From Cellulosilyticum sp. I15G10I2 (GTDB lineage: Bacteria > Bacillota > Clostridia > Lachnospirales > Cellulosilyticaceae), in assembly GCF_900095725.1 (NCBI RefSeq), contig NZ_FMMP01000019.1, forward strand, positions 84,097 to 148,096: a stretch of DNA of 64,000 nt. Direction: 5' to 3'. Positions within the stretch are counted from its first letter, which is position 1, and each line of letters begins with the position of its first letter. The position numbers and the translations under genes are program-made. The notes below the pieces were generated by a model. The model ran no database searches, was not told where the DNA came from, and saw only the letters and a program-made list of their open reading frames with translations. Below, piece after piece: positions 8,446 through 16,946 of this stretch.

Positions 8446-10038
8446 ATGATTAATTATGAGATGATTTGTACAAAAATATTACAAGATAATGGGCCTTTGC
8501 TTGGCAGTGAGTTGCAAGAATACTTAATTTCAAAGACAGGAGTAACAGAAAACAATGCTCGGCAAGTAATATATCGATTGAAGAATAACAACAGCTTACT
8601 TACTACAGAACCAGTAAAATTCACTAGAAATCAAGTGATTTATTTCCTTCCCAAACAAAATATTCGAAATAAACTTAGGGAGGTAATTCCTGACCATGCT
8701 CAAACAATTCATAGAGTATACCAAGCACTAATTGAGCAAGATGGATTTCTTCATTGGTCTGAATTTGTAAAAATTTCAGCGGGCGTATTTAATAGTGAAC
8801 AAGTTAAGGATAATAAACATAAAACTGTAGAAAAAATTTTTAATGATATGCTCAGACTTAAGCTTGTAAAACCAATTAGAAAATTTAATCATGATAGTTT
8901 TGTTATTGCCCATGAAGGTTGGGTCCCTTTAATAAATACAAATGAGATAAAGCTTGAGGAAAGACTAAGAGATTTGGCATTTGGAAAACAATTTACAGGA
9001 GAACTACTTCGGTGGATAGAGAGAATGAATATAGCGGGGTGGAATTCCACACATGTAGCAAAAGAAGACGATGATGAAAAAGGAATCAATGGATATTATT
9101 GGGATGCATATGGATTTTCATATTTATGGGGATTATATGAATCTAAGAATGACTCTATATTTAGTCCAACAGAGGAAAAAACTGGCTCACTAATTGTAAT
9201 TGAGTCTGTATTATATCGTGAAATGAGAATGTATGATGTATCAGGGTTTATTGCGCGCATAAGTGTGTTGTATGGGAAATTGAAAACAAAAAATAATTTC
9301 AGAATAATTCCCATTTGTTTTGTTCAATCCATTGATGAGGATGCTTTGAAAGCTGTTCGAAAACGCGGCATTATGATTGTTTCAGTTACTGAGGTGTTTG
9401 GAACTAAAATAGCAGAAGCTTTAAAAATGGTTAGAATCCTTGATCCTAGAAATGTCGATGCAGAAGCGTTAGCTGGGATACTAGCTGCAGCAGATCAAAG
9501 TGGACATGATGGCAAATTCGGCTCGCTGAAAGGTTATGTATTCAACTTTCTTATAGCTTCAATTTTTAGTAATCAAGGATACAGTAGTGTGAAAATTGGT
9601 GTTAAATATGATAGCAATGGGGATAGATGTGAGTGTGATATTGTAATATCAGTTGATGATGATTATCTTATTGTATGTGAAACAAAAGGATATAACGAAG
9701 GAACATTGATTGAATTAGGTGATACTGACAAAGAGGCTGATACTGTAAAAAAGTTTTTTGAGAAGACCTGCACAATTGTTGAATCAGAGACTGGTAAGAA
9801 AGTCTTACCATTATTCATTACTTCGGGAGATTTCACAGAAGATGCTTTAAATTATATGAGTGAAATTAGTAAAAGAAAAAAAATCATAAGGCTATTGCAG
9901 GAGAAAAATTTTCCCAAGAGTATTTATTTGAATAGAGGAATGCTAATGGATTTTTTCAGCAACAAACAAATATATACAGAGCATAAAAAGGTATTAAAAG
10001 AGTTCTTTAGAAAGCATAAAAGTCCAAATCAGTCTTAA
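8446..10038 (+). CDS. Winged-helix protein with C-terminal PD-(D/E)XK-like nuclease domain
   Basis: A 530-residue protein of the accessory island. The first 70 residues look like a winged helix (GPLLGSELQEYLISKTG then NNARQVIYRLKNN), and a second helix-turn-helix-like stretch may lie at about 85-150. Near the C-terminus RCECDIVISVDDDYLIVCETKGY contains a plausible PD-(D/E)XK core: D398 and E412-T-K414 in the spacing seen in restriction-type nucleases. The middle (about 210-370) has no motif I know. The gene stands alone, with over 400 nt empty on each side, next to other defence-like genes. A role in nucleic-acid cleavage during phage or plasmid defence is inferred, not shown. Confidence 0.6.
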   Translation: MINYEMICTKILQDNGPLLGSELQEYLISKTGVTENNARQVIYRLKNNNSLLTTEPVKFTRNQVIYFLPKQNIRNKLREVIPDHAQTIHRVYQALIEQDGFLHWSEFVKISAGVFNSEQVKDNKHKTVEKIFNDMLRLKLVKPIRKFNHDSFVIAHEGWVPLINTNEIKLEERLRDLAFGKQFTGELLRWIERMNIAGWNSTHVAKEDDDEKGINGYYWDAYGFSYLWGLYESKNDSIFSPTEEKTGSLIVIESVLYREMRMYDVSGFIARISVLYGKLKTKNNFRIIPICFVQSIDEDALKAVRKRGIMIVSVTEVFGTKIAEALKMVRILDPRNVDAEALAGILAAADQSGHDGKFGSLKGYVFNFLIASIFSNQGYSSVKIGVKYDSNGDRCECDIVISVDDDYLIVCETKGYNEGTLIELGDTDKEADTVKKFFEKTCTIVESETGKKVLPLFITSGDFTEDALNYMSEISKRKKIIRLLQEKNFPKSIYLNRGMLMDFFSNKQIYTEHKKVLKEFFRKHKSPNQS

Positions 10039-10577
10039 AACAGATACTAATGCTAGAATAAAAAATAGACACAGAAAACTGAGTATAGTTATAAAAAAAA
10101 TAACTAATAGAACGATATATCTTTAAGCGACAAAAAATTTTGATGAAAATTTAAAGTCTATATAGTAAAACCAGTCGTAGAAAAAGGTAAAAAAGTAGCT
10201 GAAGTATTTCCAGATTCTTAATTTATTCTATCAACAGATGAAAAAGACAAATCAAGTTTTCTAGAGTTTAAATTTATGCAGCATAATAAATCAGTTAAAA
10301 CCTTCAATGTGCATGATGAGTATATTGATAAATACTTAATAAGTATAAAAGCTAAGATCTTAAGTTTAGTTCAATACATATTATCAGTTGCAGCTTTGAT
10401 ATTTTAGGGAAGACATACAAATATAATTATTGGAGATAGCAAAATGTCTATATAATATATAAGCTGAGGGACTTATCAAAATAAGATTGTAAAAAATAAA
10501 AGGCGGCACAAGGAAATTTTAAAACTATGAGAAAATGTAAAATTAAATATTTGATGAATAAATAAGGAGGAAATGTC
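10039..10577. other. AT-rich gap with a possible decayed reading frame
   Basis: Between about 10168 and 10407 the + strand reads as plausible protein (KPVVEKGKKVAEVFPDS, one TAA, FILSTDEKDKSSFLEFKFMQ and onward) ending at TAG 10405-10407. It lacks a start and has an internal stop, so it may be a gene remnant. No family was recognised. The rest of the gap holds only the ribosome site (AAGGAGG) of the next gene. Confidence 0.3.
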
Positions 10578-12332
10578 ATGTCTAGAGCACACTTTTTTAT
10601 TGAGGGTAGGTTAGCCAATTTATTAGGTGAAAGTTATTCTACCTGCGAATTAGCTTTAAAGGAGTTGATAGATAATGCGTGGGATGCAGATGCTAACAAT
10701 GTATGGATAACATTGCCTGAAGATGGATTAAGTGAAAATTGTACTATTATAATACAAGATGATGGTTTAGGTATGACAGAAGATAGTATTAAGAAAGAAT
10801 ATTTACATATAGCTAGAGATAGGGTGAAAAGTAAGGGGCTCTATACTATAGAGAAAAAAAGAAAGGTTAAAGGTAAAAAAGGAATTGGAAAATTTGCAGG
10901 ATTAACTTTGGCAGGAAAAATGAACTTAAATACCAAATCTAATGGTAGATGTGCAGAACTTATAATAGATAAAAGTAAACTTATAGATGTTGATATTAAC
11001 TTAAATGAATTAGATATTAATATAGAGAATTGTAAGGTTGAACCTTTCGAGCATGGAACTACTATATACCTCAGTGAATTTAATCCTTCATTTATAATGC
11101 CTGGACTGGAAAAGCTAAAGAAAATACTTTTGCTTGAATATGGGAGAGAGCCGAATTTTAATATTTATATAAACGATAAAATTTTGTGTGTTGAAAATAT
11201 TGGGGGAGAACATTTTCAGTTTAATCATTCCTTGGGAAAAAATAAGGATATTATATTAAATTTTAATATTACAGAAAAAAGGCTTAAGAAAAATGATTCT
11301 GGTATTGTTTTAAGAGTTTCAAATAAAATTATTGGACAACCTCAGTTCTGGGGCATTGAAGAAGATGAAAGTATACCTATGAAATTATTACATAAAGTGT
11401 ATGGTGAAGTAGAAGCTAATTTTCTCTTGGAGTTTACTACTAACTCATGGGGAATACTTGAAAACACACGAGATTATCAAGAACTAAAGGCATTTATATG
11501 TGAAAAGGTAACTACGGAACTTCATAAAAAATTTAAAGAGGAAATAAAGATTCAAACAAAAAATATAGAAAAAAAATTAGAATTACAATTAAGCAGATTA
11601 CCAGAAAATCGTAGAAAATATGCTTCAAAAAGAATAAAAAATATCCTAAAAAATTTTTATGGAGAGAGTGAAGCGAAAATAGACATTATAATTAATGTAA
11701 TGATAGAGGCCTTAGAGAAGGATATCTACTTTGACATTATAGACAACATAAATATAGCAAGTGAACAGGATGTACATACTTTTGCAGAAGCTCTAAATGA
11801 ATTTGGTTTAGCAGATGTTGGAATAATAGCTCAACAAGCAAAGACTAGACTAAAATTTCTCGACTATTTACAAAAGCTTGTAAATAAAAAAGATACTTTA
11901 GAAAAGGATATTCACAAGGCAATTGAACAAAACATGTGGATATTTGGATATGATTATAATATGATGGGTTCCAATGTTACTACTGCATCAATTATTGATA
12001 AGTTTTATAATAAGCACTTTACAGGAAATAGAGCTAATAAAAGACCTGACCTACTTTTAAACAAAGGATACAAGAATGCTTATCTTTTAATCGAATTTAA
12101 GAGACCATCTATTAAGATTGAAAGAGTGCACGAGATGCAAGCACTTGAATACAGAGATGATTTAAAAGAATTTATTCGTAATGCTGTTATAGATATTATA
12201 GTTTTAGGAGGTACTGTAAACTCTAATATTCTCGATGACACTCAGAATTTAAAGCTCATGTCATTTGATGAACTTATTGCGGAAGCACGAACACAACTAG
12301 AATGGTTAATAGATGAACTTAAAAGAGTATAA
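10578..12332 (+). CDS. GHKL (Hsp90-like) ATPase fused to a PD-(D/E)XK nuclease-like domain
   Basis: A 584-residue two-part protein. Residues about 1-330 form a GHKL ATPase of the MutL/Hsp90/MORC class: N-box E29...D32-N33 (ALKELIDNAWDADA), G1 box D61-D62-G63-L-G65-M, and glycine-rich lid GKKGIGKFAG (99-108). A coiled, basic linker follows. The C-terminus has the lead-in LEKDIHKAIEQNMWIFGYDY and then RPDLLL (D491) and LIEFKRPS (E506, K508). That arrangement resembles the DUF4263/Shedu type of PD-(D/E)XK nuclease (inference from motif order). ATP-controlled dimer clamping with DNA or RNA cleavage is plausible. It has an AAGGAGG ribosome site and no operon partner. A defence function is likely but not proven. 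Confidence 0.72.
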   Translation: MSRAHFFIEGRLANLLGESYSTCELALKELIDNAWDADANNVWITLPEDGLSENCTIIIQDDGLGMTEDSIKKEYLHIARDRVKSKGLYTIEKKRKVKGKKGIGKFAGLTLAGKMNLNTKSNGRCAELIIDKSKLIDVDINLNELDINIENCKVEPFEHGTTIYLSEFNPSFIMPGLEKLKKILLLEYGREPNFNIYINDKILCVENIGGEHFQFNHSLGKNKDIILNFNITEKRLKKNDSGIVLRVSNKIIGQPQFWGIEEDESIPMKLLHKVYGEVEANFLLEFTTNSWGILENTRDYQELKAFICEKVTTELHKKFKEEIKIQTKNIEKKLELQLSRLPENRRKYASKRIKNILKNFYGESEAKIDIIINVMIEALEKDIYFDIIDNINIASEQDVHTFAEALNEFGLADVGIIAQQAKTRLKFLDYLQKLVNKKDTLEKDIHKAIEQNMWIFGYDYNMMGSNVTTASIIDKFYNKHFTGNRANKRPDLLLNKGYKNAYLLIEFKRPSIKIERVHEMQALEYRDDLKEFIRNAVIDIIVLGGTVNSNILDDTQNLKLMSFDELIAEARTQLEWLIDELKRV

Positions 12333-13087
12333 AGAATAAGTATTCTCAGTTGAAGTGATTTTTAATACGATAATACGTTTTAACTTTATTAAAAGAGTTT
12401 ATAAAAACGAACGAGTGTTCTTCATAAAGATATATTATATATAAGATAGGTAAAAAAGCAATGTTTTCAAGCCTATTTCAAATACAGAAAAAGAGTAATA
12501 AGGATAAGTCTTTCGCTTAAGATTTAATCCCTATTACTCTTTTTTGTTTCTTATAATCTGCTTAGCCTTTAAATATGTTTATAATGGGAGCATAGAAAGA
12601 AGTAGCTTATAAAAATATAAAGAGATTAGCTAAAAGAAGTCTGTCGCTTCTTTTTTTAAATAAGCACTTAAAAAATGATGAAAAGTAAATAAAAATAATT
12701 CAAAAAATAAAATATTGTGGTAAAATGGTATATAAGTTAATTATTTTAAATAAAAGTTGAATAATTAAACGCACCACAGATAATTTGTAGTTATCTGTAA
12801 CTAGATTGAGAGATTCTTATCTTAAGAAACATGATGCTATTTTATTTATAGAAAAGTGGTGAATTAATTATTATTTACCTCATAATTAAAAAGTATAAGT
12901 GATGTATTGAATTATGTACCATAGATCATTATAAAATATTTAGGAATTAATGTAGACGGTGTTTCTAAAAGATTTTTTGTTGATAAATTTATATTCAATG
13001 GCAAGTAAAATTAAGATATAAAGTAAATATAAATTGAGAGCATAGGCAAATAAATATTTATAAATTTAGAGGGGAGATAAATAATAT
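12333..13087. other. Long AT-rich gap with two hairpins and no gene
   Basis: It holds the terminator at 12488-12544, a smaller hairpin (AAAAGAAG...CTTCTTTT, about 12633-12657, T-tailed), and a short dyad CAGATAA/TTATCTG at about 12777-12798. No credible reading frame was found. The final 60 nt carry the AGAGGGGAGAT ribosome site of the next gene. Confidence 0.4.
12488..12547 (+). terminator. Terminator after the GHKL-nuclease gene
   Basis: AAAAAGAGTAATAAGGAT (12488-12505) pairs with ATCCCTATTACTCTTTTT (12527-12544), with one G-U type mismatch, and a T run follows. Confidence 0.75.
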
Positions 13088-15457
13088 ATGAAAAACATTG
13101 ACGAATGGTTGGCGGAAATTAGTATTCAAAGCAATCTATATAAAGAATTTAATGGTATGGACAAAAGTGAATCACTTAGAGAGATATTAAAGTTTTTTTT
13201 AGATAACAATGTGGGAGTTGGAACAGGGACTTCTTATTATTACTTAACTGATAATTCAGGATTTGAAGCACGAGCCAATTTGTATTATGGAAAAGTGGCA
13301 CTATTTAAAGTGATTTTGTTAGTAAATGCATTTGGAAAGCAAAATGTAGAAATCAAGGTTGAGAAAGTAAGAAAGGCTGAAAATAATCTAAAAAGAGTAC
13401 AGGATATATCAAAAGAACTTAAAAAGGGGTCAATGGATTTATTTAATATAAGTCATTATTATACACAAACTCAGCATGCTCAATCCAATTACACCAATTT
13501 TAAACTTTTAGTTAGTAAACTCAAGCATGCCATAGACATATACAATAATAATATTAATAAAATAGTAGATAAGGAATTAATGCTTAAAAATATTCGGATA
13601 AGTAATTTTAAAAAGATTATTAAAGCAAGTGTAACCTTTGACAATGAAAATGATAATTTGAAAGTTTTAGTAGGAACTAATAATGCAGGAAAAACTTCTT
13701 TTATTCAAGGAGTTTTGATAGGGTACCATGCACTATCTTTGTTGGATAAGTCAGATAGGTTAGAATATGATGAATATGGACAATTAATTGTAGGAAGTCA
13801 AACAGGGGTTAGATATGATAAAATACCATTTCTGCTAAGTGAGTTAATAGACTTATTTAATTGTAATGCAAGAGCTAATATGGCAAAAGGAGTAGTTTTT
13901 TGTACATTTTATTTTGAAAATGAAATGTACATTGAAATAGGAGCTAGATTAGTTGCTGAAACATATTCTGTCTTTATTAGTAGGTGTTCTCAAGGAATAT
14001 CACATCAAGCAATTGTAAATTTTATTGATAGACCTATTACATTAATTCCAAGCTTCTTTAATGTAGTTACAGATGAAGAAAGAAAAACTCCTGCAAGATA
14101 TAATAGTATGCTGAAAAGCGGAAACTATAATCAACTTTTTAGAAATATCTTGTTAGATTTGAAAAATATAAATGAAGATGATGCTGGAGTAGAGGTAATT
14201 CAAGAAAATAAATTTTTTGAGTTACAAAAACTAGTAAGAGATATATTTGGTATTCAAAACTTAGATGTTTCTTTTAATCCAGAAGAGGATGAATATATTA
14301 TTGCAACATATGAAGTTACAGATAACATTAATAACAGGAACAAAATTGATAGAATAGATATTTCAACTTTAGGGATGGGGACATTACAATTTATACAAGT
14401 AATTGCCCAAATATTACTTGGAAAACCATCTATGATTCTTTTAGATGAACCAGATGCTCATTTACATGCAAAATTACAAGTAGAAATAATAAAATTATTT
14501 GAGCAGTTTTCCAATAAGTATAAAACTAAATTTTTGATTGCAACGCATTCAAAAGATATCATTAATTCTGTAAATCCTCATAATGTTGTTATGTTTAATT
14601 CAAAAAGTGAATTAATTGGAGTAGAAGAATACGATGCAGGATTTATTGGATTAATTAGAAATCTAGGAGCCACAACAGAGGAGCTTGTTGGATTAAATTT
14701 AGGAAAAAGAGTAGTTATTGTAGAAGGGATAGATGATAAAGAAAATTTAGATTTTTTATGCAAAGAAGCTGGTGTAAATAAGTGTAAGAACTATAATATG
14801 ATAAAGATATTACCGTTAGGTGGAAGAAAAAATGTATTAACTAATCAATGGGATAAGTTTATAACAATTGAAGATAATGAGTTTAAGAAATTAGCTGTGT
14901 TTGATAGAGATTTTAGGCCAATAGAAAAACAAAAAGAAGATGCAAATAAGTTGAGAAAAAAAGGGTTTGGGGTTGTAGAATGGAGTAAAAAAGAATTTGA
15001 AAATTATTTGCTTATACCTGATATTATTGCGAAGGTAATTAATGAAGAATATCCCCAAACCCATGTAATAGAAAGTCAGGATATTATAGATGTAATAAAT
15101 ATGACATATGAAGAGACAAAAGAATCTATTGTTTTTGAATATGAGAAATGCATGGAAATAGAAAGAAAGAAGGAGATTAAAAATTCAACTGGAGATAAAA
15201 TTGCTGATATAGAATTAAGTAAACCTGATCAGATTGATATACGAAGAAAAGTAAATAGTTATTTAAAATCACAAGAAGTGGGCGACATAGTCTGTGGGAA
15301 AGAGACAATTGATTCAATACGAGTACAATTAATAATAAAATCTACACCTACAAGAGAAGACTTTGTAAAAAAAATAATAAGTAAAATGATAAAGACTAAT
15401 AAATATCATTCAGATATTGATTTATTCATTTCTAATATTAAAGAAATGATTGAATAG
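13088..15457 (+). CDS. OLD-family-like ATPase with TOPRIM nuclease domain
   Basis: A 789-residue protein of the OLD/GajA/PARIS broad class. The ATPase begins near residue 167 (LKNIRISNFKKI), with Walker A GTNNAGKT (196-203), Walker B MILLDEPDAHLH (D453, E454) and switch histidine in FLIATHSKDII. A TOPRIM module follows: VVIVEGIDDKENL (E546), AVFDRDFRP (D606, D608) and KEFENYLLIPDII. In known members the ATPase senses DNA or phage proteins and the TOPRIM part cuts nucleic acid. Unusually, about 165 helical residues precede the ATPase, whereas OLD and GajA start at the ATPase directly. A membrane TPR gene follows after 96 nt and may be its partner (inference). Confidence 0.78.
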   Translation: MKNIDEWLAEISIQSNLYKEFNGMDKSESLREILKFFLDNNVGVGTGTSYYYLTDNSGFEARANLYYGKVALFKVILLVNAFGKQNVEIKVEKVRKAENNLKRVQDISKELKKGSMDLFNISHYYTQTQHAQSNYTNFKLLVSKLKHAIDIYNNNINKIVDKELMLKNIRISNFKKIIKASVTFDNENDNLKVLVGTNNAGKTSFIQGVLIGYHALSLLDKSDRLEYDEYGQLIVGSQTGVRYDKIPFLLSELIDLFNCNARANMAKGVVFCTFYFENEMYIEIGARLVAETYSVFISRCSQGISHQAIVNFIDRPITLIPSFFNVVTDEERKTPARYNSMLKSGNYNQLFRNILLDLKNINEDDAGVEVIQENKFFELQKLVRDIFGIQNLDVSFNPEEDEYIIATYEVTDNINNRNKIDRIDISTLGMGTLQFIQVIAQILLGKPSMILLDEPDAHLHAKLQVEIIKLFEQFSNKYKTKFLIATHSKDIINSVNPHNVVMFNSKSELIGVEEYDAGFIGLIRNLGATTEELVGLNLGKRVVIVEGIDDKENLDFLCKEAGVNKCKNYNMIKILPLGGRKNVLTNQWDKFITIEDNEFKKLAVFDRDFRPIEKQKEDANKLRKKGFGVVEWSKKEFENYLLIPDIIAKVINEEYPQTHVIESQDIIDVINMTYEETKESIVFEYEKCMEIERKKEIKNSTGDKIADIELSKPDQIDIRRKVNSYLKSQEVGDIVCGKETIDSIRVQLIIKSTPTREDFVKKIISKMIKTNKYHSDIDLFISNIKEMIE

Positions 15458-15553
15458 GATAAAGATAGAATAAGCAAGTGTTTAATAATTAAAGGAATTT
15501 TATCTAGTGAAGTATTTTACATTTAACAGATTATAATTAAATAGGTAGGAGAC

Positions 15554-16660
15554 ATGAAAGAAATTAAAAATAAATTGCACAGAAGCTGTTATAATAAAAA
15601 TAGTAAAGCTAAACTAAATAATATTTTTGATAAATACTTAAAAATACATAACTTTTTTGAAAGTAGCAATAAGTTATTAATACTTAAAGATATAATATTT
15701 ATAGTTTCATTTCTGTCTGCTATTGTTACAATTGGTGGAGCTTATATTAGTTCACGAGAAGGTGACTCCGCAGCGTTAGAGTATTACCGTATAGGAGAGA
15801 AATACTATAGAGATAAATACTATGTAGATGCATTAAATCAATTTGAGAAAGCATATAAGATTAATAAAGGCTTATTAGATGTTAAATATTATTATGTAAT
15901 GTCTTTAATTTATAGTAACGAAGATAATAAAATACTCTTAGCAAGGAAAATACTTTATCAAAATAGTGAATATTTAACTGATAATGAAAAAGCTGCATAT
16001 TCTTTTTTAGAATGTAAATTTAAAAATTATGGTAAAGCTACTGAAGTTTTAGATAAATTAGATGATCCAGTTTTACTTAAAAACGAGGTTTTTCCCCTAT
16101 ATATTAAAGCTAAAACAATATCTTCCTTTAATAATAGTTTCAAAATTGGAGAACAAACTATATTTCAAAATAGAATTTTAATTGATTGCAAGAAAAATTC
16201 ATTAGGAACGATGAATGAAGATACCCCTATAGAGAAATTCTCAGATGTTCAGATAGAATTACCAGCTAATTATTTATTTAATGAATGGAAATATATATTT
16301 AAAGGGATAGATTTATGGATGCTGACTTATTATTATAAAGAAATTTATAATAATAGAGAGGCAGAAAAGTTATTACCTATTCTACGTTTAGCATCAGAAT
16401 CTTTTACCTTATTACTTAGCAACAAAAATTATATTAAAGAATATCTAGGATGTTTATATAACTATATAGAGAATGCATCTGGATTTAATGAAATTCATCT
16501 AAGTGAGTTAGATAATACTTTGAAAAATGTGATTAAGGAATTAGAAAGTGGGTCAACAGATATTTATAGAAAAGATTTAAATAAGTGTAAGGGGATATAT
16601 AATAATCTAATTAGCCAATATAATACAGAATGGAAGCCGTATATAATATCAAATAATTGA
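15554..16660 (+). CDS. Membrane-anchored TPR protein of unknown function
   Basis: A 368-residue protein. Residues 1-45 are basic, one transmembrane segment follows at about 48-70 (IIFIVSFLSAIVTIGGAYIS), then TPR-like helices (EYYRIGEKYYRDKYYVDALNQ... LLDVKYYYVMSLIYSNEDNK). The rest is helical with no known catalytic motif. The start lies behind GTAGGAGAC. It follows the OLD-like gene in the same direction at short distance and is itself followed by an ssrA-type repeat with hairpin, so the two genes look like a unit that ends there. A role as a membrane scaffold or effector for the upstream ATPase is a guess. Confidence 0.6.
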   Translation: MKEIKNKLHRSCYNKNSKAKLNNIFDKYLKIHNFFESSNKLLILKDIIFIVSFLSAIVTIGGAYISSREGDSAALEYYRIGEKYYRDKYYVDALNQFEKAYKINKGLLDVKYYYVMSLIYSNEDNKILLARKILYQNSEYLTDNEKAAYSFLECKFKNYGKATEVLDKLDDPVLLKNEVFPLYIKAKTISSFNNSFKIGEQTIFQNRILIDCKKNSLGTMNEDTPIEKFSDVQIELPANYLFNEWKYIFKGIDLWMLTYYYKEIYNNREAEKLLPILRLASESFTLLLSNKNYIKEYLGCLYNYIENASGFNEIHLSELDNTLKNVIKELESGSTDIYRKDLNKCKGIYNNLISQYNTEWKPYIISNN

Positions 16661-16706
16661 GAATAGGATATTTAATTTTTAGAGTGTATTAAAAAATTAA
16701 AAAATC

Positions 16707-16779
16707 GTGGATAGTGGTGCTGTGATTCACCTCCATGAGTTAAATCCTCGAACTTAGAGAAATCTAGGTTCGAGGATTT
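16707..16779 (+). repeat. ssrA 3'-end-like repeat with hairpin, copy 1
   Basis: A degenerate tmRNA T-arm and acceptor (GGATAGTGGTGCTGTGATTC then CACCTCCATG at 16728-16737) is followed by a near-perfect 17-bp hairpin (left arm 16742-16758, right arm 16763-16779). The hairpin sequence differs from the ssrA one but has the same position and a T-rich tail. Interpreted as an old attachment site plus terminator. Confidence 0.6.
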
Positions 16780-16946
16780 TGGAGTTTTTGTATAAATTAC
16801 TTAAAATGGAATATTTGAGATGAATTTACTAATCCTTATATAGCAGAGCAAAGGTATTACATAAGGATTTTAATTTCTTTTTATCATTAATGGAAAGTAA
16901 ATAAAGTAGTTACGAATAAATATAAATAAAACTAAGGAGAAAAAGT

